A stretch of 64,000 nt of DNA, taken from positions 24,416,807 to 24,480,806 of the forward strand of contig CM018035.1 in the NCBI GenBank assembly GCA_008638375.1, given 5' to 3'. Origin of the DNA: Nyssa sinensis (lineage: Eukaryota; Streptophyta; Magnoliopsida; Cornales; Nyssaceae). The first letter of the stretch is position 1; each line of letters starts with the position of its first letter. A program made the translations under genes and the position numbers. Below the pieces are notes generated by a model. It saw nothing but the letters and a program-made list of their open reading frames with translations. It was not told where the DNA came from and made no database searches. Positions 34,954-45,685 of the stretch are shown piece by piece.

Positions 34954-35394
34954 GTTCATGTTTATCATTTTTCCAAATTCCCAAAGAATAACAAAGAATA
35001 CCCAAGTACATAAATGATCACTCTAGGTTTTTCAAAGCAACTATATCCTAAGTGATTCTCTAACATTCAATAAATATATGAATCATTCAATCAACATATA
35101 AATCACTCTTAAACTTAATCCTATTCCTTACTTAGCAAAATATCATACCTAGAATGGTTTTTCTTAAACCGAGGGAGTTGTGTTCGCTGCACAGCCGAAC
35201 TGATTGAATGAGAATGTAGGTATTGATGAGAGTAACAACTTCCTAGAACGAACTTTTGTGAAAATCTAAGCCTAGAAGTGTGTTTTGGAAGCTTGAAGCT
35301 TGGAGAACCTAGGGCTTTTTTCTCCATTTCTCTCTATGAACGTGTTCTGCTCTTTCTCAAACCAAAAATATATAATGTTTACACTAAGGGGCTG

Positions 35395-35402
35395 TATTTA
35401 TA
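35395..35402 (-). promoter_or_regulatory. TATA box of the solo Del-like LTR
   Basis: Minus-strand cactataaatacagcccctta; the same box with the same surroundings occurs at 63909 in another LTR copy, which supports it as the LTR promoter. Confidence 0.65.
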
Positions 35403-35838
35403 GTGAAGAGGCAAAGGGGGCAAAATGACCCTTTTGCCCTTAATGAGTTTGGGCCCCGTTACACTACAACCCAGTCCCTGAAACTGCCTCAATTCAACAT
35501 TTTTCTTTAACCAAAGTTCTTAAAATTATTTTAAATGAAAATTTTTAAAAAATAAATTTTCACCTATGGCCGGGTTTGGCCGGATCCACCCGGGCCATCC
35601 GGGATGCCCTTTTGGTCCAATTTCTAAAACTATCTCCGAACAGGCTCAAATATTTAGAAGAGGTGTATTTTAACATTATAAGCATATTTATCTTCTATGA
35701 CATACTCAAAATATGCTTCTAAATATGACTTATGTCTAAAAGTGCATGTGTAGCGCCTTACTAGCAAACGGTGCATGAATAGTGCCTTACCGGTAAAAAT
35801 GAAAAACTTACCCTCATTTTTCAAGTCTCTACATGAGC

Positions 35839-36902
35839 ACGCCAAAAACAATCAACATGTTCTTTAAGAATAGATGTTTATGTGAAGACAAGAGATGTAT
35901 GTTTAACTTACATGAATTGTGGCCACCGAGTGAGTGTGGGTTGTAACATGTTTATGAATATGAATGTATCATGAATATTAGGTGGAAAAATGCTTAGAAA
36001 ATATAGGGAAACCATGTCAAAATTTTGTGAAATTAAAAGAGCCATTAGGTGTGTAAAATGCCCATGAATAAGTGGAAAAAAGTGTCACAAAGTGGGGGTT
36101 AAAAGCCTTGAGGAAATAGGCCAAAACTAGAGAAATTTAGCCACAGCCACTACAGTAAAAATTCAAAAATAGGAAAAATCAGGTTGCAGCCATAAACAGT
36201 AAAATTGCATAAATCAAACCTAGGCCATGCCAGCCCCTGTCGTGCGCCTATCCTGCGCGCTTGGGCGGGCCTGCCGCGCGTCTTGCCTGCGCCACTGCCT
36301 CTACGCCATACGCAGCTTACTGTCCAGCCCACGTGCACCAGCCTGACAGCACATGATACTTGCCCCTTTGGCCACCTTTTTGAGCCATTTTTGTGCACCC
36401 CTTTGAACCATGTTGGGGCACCATATTGGGCCATTTTTGGCCAACCTTTGGGCCATGTTTGGCCACGTTTGGCCACCTTTTTGTGCCACGTTTGGCCCCC
36501 TTATTGAGTTATGTTTGGCCATTCTCATAGGCCATATTTAGTCACTTCCTTATACAATTGTTAGTGGACTTTTTGACCTATTCTTGGCCTATGTCTTAGG
36601 ACAATTGGGGGCCCATTTGGGGTCATTATTCCAAGACATATTTAGAGACATTTTGGGGCAAATCTTGGGGGCCAATCTCGAATGTAACTTAGACAAATTT
36701 TGGACATTGGTCGGGGGAGATGTTGACTACCATTTGGGACTTTTCTTGGGTAAGTCTAGTTAACAAATTTTCATTTTCATTTTGGGGAAACATGGGGGAA
36801 TAATTGCATAATCATTTGAAATCCAACTTAATGACTTTTCACTTACCTTTTTTCTTTTCATTTTACTCACTCCCCGGGTTTGTGAAAATTCGAGGCGTGA
36901 CA
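35839..36902 (+). mobile_element. 3' terminal part of a Del-like LTR
   Basis: It ends 'ctcactccccgggtttgtgaaaattcgaggcgtgaca'. It matches, in reverse complement, the last kilobase of the neighbouring solo LTR (21345-22390), including the minisatellite at 36365-36560. The solo LTR inserted into it or next to it (TSD TGAGC). Its own start should lie upstream of 21340, but I could not find a matching LTR start there, so its left limit is unresolved. Confidence 0.7.
36365..36560. repeat. Minisatellite based on GGCCATGTTTGGCC
   Basis: Reverse-complement counterpart of 21655-21845, with degenerate units of about 15-30 bp containing 'ttggccatgtttggcca' variants. Confidence 0.8.
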
Positions 36903-39900
36903 TCATTCTTTATAAAATAAAGCATAAATGATTGTGAATTTTAAAATTTGGATTTTTGTTTTTAAAAAAAGGTAGGGGCATAATGCCTAGGTAGTCCCTA
37001 AGTCCTAAGAGGATGGAATGGTTTGCTTGAATAAGGAAAGAATTCCTAAAAGGTTGGGAAGATGAAATCCCAATAGAATTGATTAGACCTCATCAAAGTG
37101 GTCATGATGAACTATAATTGACGAGATAAAGATATTAAAGAGAGGACTTTTGAAAAGGAATTAAAAACCTATCTTAAGTGGTTAGCATGATAGGAAGAAT
37201 TAAGAGGAGGTCCATAGATTGGAACCCGACTTGATTCCTAAGATAACTAAAGAATTTGGATTGTGAAATCTCAGAAGTCATACCTAGCCTCTAAATTTTG
37301 GCATAATGGAGGACTTGAATGAAAATTATTTCTAGGTTTTGAGGGAAAGATTCCCAAAGATTCAAATCCTCACAAAGATAACTCGAACCTTTACTAGAAT
37401 CAAACCATAAAGTGTGATACTTAGCTAGAAATCAAGTTGATTCTAATTGTGTGATGAGAAACAAAAAGTTCCTTTTTGAAAGTCATTTGTCAGCTTTGGC
37501 TAGCCTGTTTCCAAGCTAGTTATGGGTACCTGCTTTTTGGAAAACATCTGTGTTGTGGTTGCCAACATCAGAAAAAAGGAAGAATGTAATCCATTTTTTG
37601 GATTTAGAAGGATCCCGACTGTCTCCTCCTTCAGTTAAGGTGGGAAAGAATGCCTCTTATAGAAGATAGTGAAATTGAGGAGTCGCCAACTTGTTTTTGG
37701 GCAAGAAATAAGTAAACCAGTTACAACTTGAACAATACATATGAAGAAAAACTAAAATAAATGAAATAAAAATTACATCACGTTTAATCCTAAATACATA
37801 CTGAAAAATCCCTTGACATGGATCAAAAAGAAAGATAAAGCACTGAACTAAAGCAACAATCAAAGAAACAGGCTCAAGGGCTAAGCTACATAATGGGAAG
37901 TTGTTAGTCACACACCCCGCCCAATCCGAAGGATCAACCTCAAATATTCACCTACAAGGCTATTTTGTCATGGAAAACCAAAAGAGAGGGATGCGAGTCT
38001 ATAAAAGATAAATAATAAAGAATCTTGCATAAAGAAATAAAAATGAACAGAAAAGACAGAAAGAATATCTGACTCGGGCCCAAAGGCTTCTTACGTATCC
38101 ATTTAGAAAACGGAATGAGAGGCACATAGTTCTTCGGTTTACCCTATTTTATCAAGAGTGATAAAATAGGCGAGATCAACCGGATCTAAAGAAAACTATT
38201 AAGGGTTTGAGAGCGTACCTTATTCAGTTATGGGAGTCAGGCAGCACTTCGGCTAGAAAAGTCTAATCTGAATGCTTTAGTCGGACAGATCTTTAGCTTG
38301 TTCTTCGGCTTGGAAAACGTCACTTTAGCTTGCTTCGTGAAGGGAAACTGTCACTTCATCAGGGCTTTGGCCTCAAAAGAGGGATAGTTCTTGTAGAGAG
38401 AACTCTATAATTAAATGAACAACATGAGACTATGGAAATTGTGACCTTCTCGTCCCCTTAAAATTGATATCCAGGGGGCTCTATTTATAGGAAAATATGG
38501 AGATTGAATCTAAGGGTCTAAAATGAAACCCTAAAATAGAGTTCTAGGATCATGTCTTGAGTGATAATTATCAAATTAAATAAATAAAAAATTAAATAAC
38601 ATGAGGAGTTTGAGGCTTCAGATGGATTGATGACGTATCAGAAAGAAAAGGATTCTTGAGTGAGTCATTTAGGGTAAAGACAAATGGATCATTGGGAGGC
38701 GAATACTGATTGAATGAGACTATCAAGTGAACATTATGAAATATGATGATTCTAAAAGGAGATTGAAACATGATGACTGATCATTGGAAACAATTTAATG
38801 GATCTTGTTGATCTAGGTGACAATACGACCCAATTGTGGGCGGTACTTTATTGAATTAACTGAATTTATTTCAAAAGATAAATGATTTATGACTTTGAAT
38901 GACTTTTGAGGATTAACGTAATCTGACACTTAAAGAGATGAAAATTGTGGCATAATGTCTAGAAAATTGGTGAGGACAACAATTGTGCTAAAGTGATACA
39001 TAATTCTTTGGGCTACGAGAACAATTAAGATTGAGGTAGAAAGTAAGAATAACTAAATTGTGAAACTAAGGAAGTAGAGAATTTCCATGATGAGAAAAAC
39101 TTGACATAATCGTGAGAAATTTTAAATGTCAAATGTAACGATAAAATGATGGAATGACTAATTGATTAAACAATCCTGAATATGATATGACATCACAGAA
39201 TGTACAAGGAACTACCTATACGGTTGAATAAGATTTTGAAAGAACAAATTTGTAAAAGTTGAAGAACGACTGAGGAGAGGAAATGTAATATATGATGAAA
39301 GACCGAATATGATGACAAGTATAAAAAATGAAACAATTGAACCACCTTTCTGAGCAAAGGTAAATGAAGCCAAAATAATTGTTATAAATTAAAAAGTCAC
39401 AGGACTCTGAGATTTGAACTGATCAAATGATGTGGAAGGTTCAAGGTAAACCACATGTGATAACACTGTTAAGAACACTTCAAAGTAGACTGTCATATGA
39501 AGAATCAGTGACTAGGGGTAAAAGACTACCCTAAAATTTTCTAAGTATATGTACCATACTTTAATCTATGAAGGGATGAGGAATCAAAATCTGTGAAAAG
39601 ATCAATTGTAAAAGGCCTTTGTACCAGCCTATAATGTGGAAAAAAAAATAGAGGAATTGATTTCCTTAACCTATCTAAATCATAAAAGGATGAACACGAA
39701 TTTGAGAACAAATGCAGGAATGCCAATGAATAATACAAAATGAAATGAAAAGAGGATTGATAAATATTCAAGAAATGGACACTTGTTTGAGAAATCACAA
39801 ATGGAAAGTTCAAATAAACTTGAGGTCACCCGTGCAGGGGATAAATTCTGTAATGCAAAGAGAATACGAGTAAATCGTCCTAGCACGAACCAAAGTTGCT

Positions 39901-40155
39901 CATGAAAACAAAAGGAAATATGACACTGAAAATACTAAAAGAAAATACGATAATGGTCGTAAGAAAAGAAATGTTCAATACACAAAAAGAAATCTTCTCG
40001 CATAAGAATATGACATCTGAATACCAGAGACAAGTCCAAGAAATAGATTAAAAAAGGGAATTATGAATATGATGAAATTGGCATGATGAGGTAATAAGGC
40101 ATCCTAGATATGCACATTTGAGTTTTGGGGACAAAACTCAATTTAAGGGAGGTAG
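36903..40155 (+). mobile_element. Non-coding internal region of a long-LTR element (LARD-like)
   Basis: It is assigned to the element whose 3' LTR begins at 40156, because it ends with a polypurine tract joined to that LTR. No gag or pol motif can be read in any frame over 3.2 kb, only short frames typical of AT-rich DNA. A palindrome 'ccctattttatcaagagtgataaaatagg' lies at 38144-38172. Large internal regions without coding capacity are known as LARDs. The 5' LTR and PBS are not in the window, so a truncated coding element is an alternative. Confidence 0.55.
40140..40155 (+). other. Polypurine tract
   Basis: The run aatttaagggaggtagaa abuts the LTR start, with 'gttttggggacaaaactc' just upstream, as in many gypsy 3' ends. 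It fixes the plus orientation of this LTR family. Confidence 0.7.
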
Positions 40156-40556
40156 AATAATACCCTGACCCAAATTGTAACTGAGCGAACCATGTAAACC
40201 CAAGCCGATAGGGTTTTATGTTATGATATCAAAAGGAATGGACGGTTATGAAATTTAAATAGTTTGAATGTACGGATGATGCCCGGGCAAGCTATGAACG
40301 AATATCAAAAAATAGATAAATAAGTAAATAAAAAGCAGGTTACATATATATATATATATATGGATATATATGAAATGAAATAGTAAATATATATGTGTAT
40401 GTGTGTGTGTGTATATATATATATATAACCATGTGGGTATATAATGTGTAACATATACATATATATAATGTGTAATAAAATAAATTTAAGAATATAATGA
40501 AGGGAGGGGGTTACAAATCTAGCGAATCAAACAGAAAATGAAGAGGAAAAGAAAGA

Positions 40557-40558
<2 letters not shown>

Positions 40559-40601
<43 letters not shown>

Positions 40602-40609
40602 TGTGTGTG
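40559..40609. repeat. (GA)n(GT)n microsatellite
   Basis: About 40 bases of GA followed by a short GT run in a purine-rich LTR segment. Confidence 0.95.
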
Positions 40610-41387
40610 AGATAGAGAGAAAGAGTGAGGAAAACAGAAGAAGAAAAAGCCGAAATAAGGAGGAAGAGGAAGAAAAGATATCAGAGGCAAGAAAAGGGAG
40701 AAAAGGTAAAACTTTTCTTCTATTTTCTTCTCTGTATATCTTTTGTTACTGTGTTTACTAACTTTTTAGAAAACTGAAATTAAACGCCCAATGAACTGTA
40801 GGGTTTAAAAGAGTAGGAAAAATGATGAATTTAGGAAGAAACAAGAGGCTTTTTGGTGGAGAGATGAGAGAGAAAATGTAAAGAAAGAAAGGTGGCCAAA
40901 AATAATAAGTGGTAGAAAAGTGCCTTGGTTGAAGCTAAAAACAAACCCAAATGAATTATTGAGGTCTTTAGAGTCGATTTGATATAAAATATGTCCAAAA
41001 CGGACGTCAAATTAGTGAGAAAAATCAAAATGAAAATGTCGCTAGAAAATGGCTTCTCGCCGGAGCAGCCATGGGAAGTGGCTGTTCAGTGGCCATCGGA
41101 TTACCCAAAGTCTAGTTTGGTTGAAAAAATGGGATCCCTAAAAAATTTGGAACATTTCCATGTTTTTGGAAGTTGGAAATCTCGCCAGAAAATCGTCGTC
41201 AGTGCCGGAGAAGACGCCGAAAATGGCATCGAAAAAATGCATGAAATAAAAAGACTGTTGAGGGTGGATTAGGTCAGGCATCCAGGTTGGGTCAGACCCA
41301 CCCAGGCGCAGGTGGACCGAACTGGAGAAGGAAGGAAAAAAGTTAGACCTGCCTAGGCGCAGGTGGACCGAAATTGGAAAATAAAGG

Positions 41388-41478
41388 AAAAAAAAATGGG
41401 ATGCATAGTCAGGGGGTTTCGAACCCCTGACCGAATGGAGGGGAGTAGCTTAGGACAAGGAATTGGGCCACTGTGCCA
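41388..41478 (-). promoter_or_regulatory. tRNA-like box A / box B module in the LTR
   Basis: On the minus strand TGGCACAGTGG (41468-41478) fits the box A consensus of tRNA genes and SINEs. GGTTCGAAACCC (41414-41425) fits box B at normal spacing, and nine T (41388-41396) follow, as a Pol III terminator would. GTCAGGGG/CCCCTGAC around box B forms a T-arm-like stem. I could not fold a complete cloverleaf, so this is a candidate internal Pol III promoter or SINE relic, not a tRNA gene. Confidence 0.4.
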
Positions 41479-43741
41479 TTGTGCCACTGTTCCACTTGTT
41501 AATAAATATGACTGATCGATGCAAAACTGCAAGTGCGCAGTATCGTAATTTTATAGTAAAGTAATGAGAAGAGTATCGTCCTCAGGAATTGGTAACTTAC
41601 TTTTGTCAAATACCGAAATTATGATAATCTCAATTTTATCTAGAAAAGTCACTAAGATTTTTGTAATTGCAAATTAAAATAAAATCAATTCAAAGAAAGT
41701 ACTCAAAGGAAAAGAAAGATGTTGTTCAAAAATCAAATTAATGGGAGAGAAAACTTCTAGGAAATCGATTTCACCTAATCCCTCACTATGCTTTCCTCAT
41801 CTAACAAATTGAATTTAATTCTCTATGTGTGTTAGCAAATCTCCAATTCATCCAAAAGCCTCTTTCGACAGTCAATTAGAAACTATTCTTGTTCATCATT
41901 TTACACAAGAGTCTACAAATTAATAAAGCAAGAAAGCAATAAGACCAATGATTTTAATACTATACATAGGTTCATACAAGTCTTTCTGTCACACCCCGAA
42001 TTCCAGGAACCCGGGCGTGAGCGAAAACAAAATAAGAAAAGGAAACAAAAGACAATTTAATGGATTCAATTTGACAAGCATTCATTTCCTTCAACACATA
42101 AACATGTAAAGTACATTCAAAATAACATATTGTTCATATCATTTGGGCTTAAGCCCTTGCATCACAAAATATGTCCCGAGGCCAAATATACATCCAAGTT
42201 CATTCCGCCTCCTATCTCTAAGACTTCATCAAGTCTCATGTGCCAGGGGCGTCATCTGTAATATGATATCACACGAATGGGTTAGCTCAACTGCTGGTAT
42301 GATATAATGCTAACACAAGGAACAAAATTAAGGTGTGGCATGTGCAAGTGTACATTTATATCTACATGTCTTTCAAATCATCAATGCAGTATATTAATGA
42401 TATGCGTGACGCACCCATGCAAACTTTATTCCATACCCATGCCTCACTTTACGGTCCTTCCCCGCTGGCATAAGTACCACTTGTATGTCTCACTTCACGG
42501 TCCGTCCCCGTTGGCATGAGTACCAATGGCCAATTTTGGGTTATTCACCATAAGATCTACACCTTCATAATGCACAGCACCAAGTGCTCAACCCATACTA
42601 TGTTTCAAGGAATCACACAATGCCAATATGCTTTGATTCCACCATGCCATAATGCAGTCTCAATGAAACATTTTACCAACACATGAAGCATGCTTTAAAT
42701 AATGCATTATACTTAGAACAACAATGGCATTTGAATCACACAATTCCTTCCACATGTATGCATGTTATTCACAATCAATTTAAACACATGCTTAAGTTAT
42801 ATATTCACAGTCTTAACAATTCTCGAAGAATATAAATCACATACTCTGCCAACACATGGAACATACATATAGTCAAGGTTCACGTTATCACTTAACCAAA
42901 CTCCCAAGAAAACAACAAGGAACACATAAGCACATAAATAATCGAATAAACATACAAATCATTAAATCAACATGGAAATCACTGCTAAACTTAATTCTAT
43001 TTCTTACTTAGCAAAATATCATACATGGATGGGTTTGTCTCAACCCTAAGAAGTCGTGGTCGTTGTCTAACTTAACTAACCAGTGAGAACACAGTACCCT
43101 TACTGTATCTGTCTAGAACGGTCAAATTGCATTTTCCTTTCCTTTCAGTATTCCTAAGATTCATAAATATATCTCAGTCTATTGTTACATGAATTTATCC
43201 TATTCATAAAATTTTATGCCCTTTTTATATTGGTATCTCTTTTACTTGAATAGACCTTACCATTGAATTTGGAACATCAAACAAAGTCAGTTTAGGCTTT
43301 CACAGAATTCAATTTGAACATTTGTACTAAAAAGGGCGAAACGGTTATTTTTCACTTTCAAGGGTTCTTACTTCTTGAGACCTCTTTTCATAAATTCGAC
43401 TCCACCGTTGAGTCTGGAATTCTCAAAATAATAAAAATTCACTATTCTTTTATTTTAATCGGAGTTCGTTTGACTACTCTTTGACTTAGGGGCATTTTGG
43501 TCATTTTTGGTATTTCTACAGGTCTTCTATTTTTGGGACCTCGCCTCGTAAAACGGACCTCACTGTTGGAGTCAGAATATTCAAGACATAAAAAAAAACA
43601 CTATTCATTTATTTAATTTGGGCTTCGGGTCATTTCACTATTATTTAATTTAATTAATTTAATTATTTATTTAAGTATAATATATATATATATATATATA
43701 TATTTGTGGGCTTAAGTTGGCATGGGTGGGACCTGTCCAAC

Positions 43742-43811
43742 TGGTTCAGTCTTAGCTCCTCTCTTAATATGTCCAAGGTTCGATTCCCAAGGGGCGCACA
43801 GCCCCCTTTTT
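43742..43811 (+). promoter_or_regulatory. tRNA-like box A / box B module in the Del LTR
   Basis: TGGTTCAGTC (43742-43751) resembles box A, GGTTCGATTCC (43777-43787) matches box B, and a T5 run ends the module at 43807-43811. The same module is in the partner LTR at about 54940-55016. It lies antisense to the LTR. Function is inferred only. Confidence 0.35.
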
Positions 43812-44781
43812 ATTTTCCTGAATTAATTTAACTATATTTATATATATATATATATATTATTTATGTCCATGAGTTAACACGAGCGATGCCTGTCCACTTG
43901 GCCACTTGCACATCCACCCTACACTTGGTTCCCCATTCGAATCCCACAAGCAGTATTCCCCTACCCCTTTTTTCCTTTTTATTTTTTAAAACCAAACAGA
44001 ATTTCATTTTAAACCTAATATCAAAACGACACAGCATCATTTAGGTGGGTATCTGATTTTTAAGTTCGGTCGGGTCTCAACCCAAACCCGGCCCAAATGA
44101 CTCGGTCTGCCCCTCCCGTTCTTCTGGTCGTCTTCTTTAGTGGCCCTGCCGGCGCCGATCACCGAAAAATCAGTAAAACCCACTGTTCCTTATGATTTTT
44201 AAAGTCCAAATTTTTCTGTTTCTTCATTAAATGAACCCTGAGGTCTTAAGGAAGCTTTTAAACCAACTTTCAATTATAAACAAGCTGGTTTTTCTAACAC
44301 CCACTTATGTTTTTCGGCCTCCTGGTTTCTTCAAATTTCCTACTTATTCTTTAACTGATTTAGATCATTTCTTTTCAAATTATTTCCTGCACTATATAGG
44401 AGTAATTCTACTTTATTTTAACTAAATTTAACCCTCCAAAAATCTAAAACCTTTATCATCCCATAAACCTGCAACTAGGCCTTTCTAATTCAGTTCTTCA
44501 CTATTTCACTTGGTTCTTTTTGCATTGTTCCTCATTTTTTCATGCTCTATATGCCCTACTATTACAACTAATTATCATGCTTTTAATTTAAAAACAGAAG
44601 CCAAAGGAATAACCTATTTTTCTGAATATCTTGGTGCAGTCTCCCTATTCTCTTCTCCTCCTCCTTCTTAGCTTCAAGTTTTGGATCTCTCAACCTCCTT
44701 AGTTCCTCACTTTGCTTTCCTTCTTTCTGTTTCCTCTCTAATCACCCACACACATGCATGTCTTCATATATGCCACATCTG

Positions 44782-44829
<48 letters not shown>

Positions 44830-45510
44830 ACTTCAGACCTGCCTCACTCATGACCTCTGATCTTCCCACAACCTCACGCAACACTCATGTTTATAAAAAA
44901 AAATATATGCACCTACTGAACTCAATGGGTTGACATATATATATATATATATCTATACATACATACACACACACACACACTGTACACTGCACACACCCTG
45001 AACACCCACTTACACACACAACCAACAACACCTCTTCCGATTTCCTTCCTGTTCTCTTCCCACTTTTCTGATTTGCATCAATTGCTTACTTGTGTTATGT
45101 GTCATATATATATATATATGTATGTATATATTATGTTACACACACACCAAACACACTCACTTACACACACACACACAACCGATATTACAAACACACACGC
45201 TTTGGGGCAAACGTGCATATACACATATACACATACACTTAATTACACACAATTGTACACTTATACACATTTACATATATACATGTATATTTAGGTATAT
45301 TTCCTCATTTTCATTTATACATATATATATATATAAATATTTTATATATTTCCATAAACATATATATATATATATATATTTACATGTGTACGTATTTCTG
45401 TATTTCTGTGGAGTCGATTCTTTTAACCAAACGGTCTCGGTGTGCTCGGTAAATTTTATAGTATAAATTAATTAAAAGTAAATAGAAATTAAAGAAATTC
45501 AATTAGTGCT

Positions 45511-45647
45511 TGTAAAGATTCAAAATTTTTGGAATAATTTTTTTTTTTTTATATAATGTGTATTATTTATGTATATGTGTATATGTATGCATGTATAAAT
45601 ATGATGTATGGTATATATATGTATGTGTAGTGAATGGGATACGCATA

Positions 45648-45685
<38 letters not shown>

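Larger units (their letters stand above)
21345..35833 (-). mobile_element. Solo Del-like LTR, split by a complete Del element
   Basis: In minus orientation it runs from TGTAGAGACTTG at 35833 to ...GGGGAGTGACA at 21345, interrupted at 23515-34953. The 5-base repeat TGAGC flanks it at 21340-21344 and 35834-35838. Without the insertion it is about 3.05 kb. Its start matches 63192 and the Del LTRs (TGTAGAGATC); its end contains a GGCCAAACATGG minisatellite. A TATA box on the minus strand (35395-35402) marks the LTR promoter. No internal region is attached, so it is a solo LTR made by recombination between the two LTRs. Confidence 0.88.

Noticed and set aside
21345..36902. Inverted arms of about 1 kb that could be terminal inverted repeats of a DNA transposon
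   Set aside because: The arms are ends of two LTRs in opposite orientation; the TGAGC duplication sits at the ends of the minus solo LTR, not outside both arms.
40991..41272. A 93-codon plus-strand frame in the LARD-like LTR
   Set aside because: No known motif, and the frame was not found in the sister LTR; its codon pattern is not convincing.
41404..41432. A tRNA gene, because of the GGTTCGAAACCC T-arm-like stem
   Set aside because: No acceptor, D or anticodon arm could be paired around it; only a box A/box B-like module is supported.
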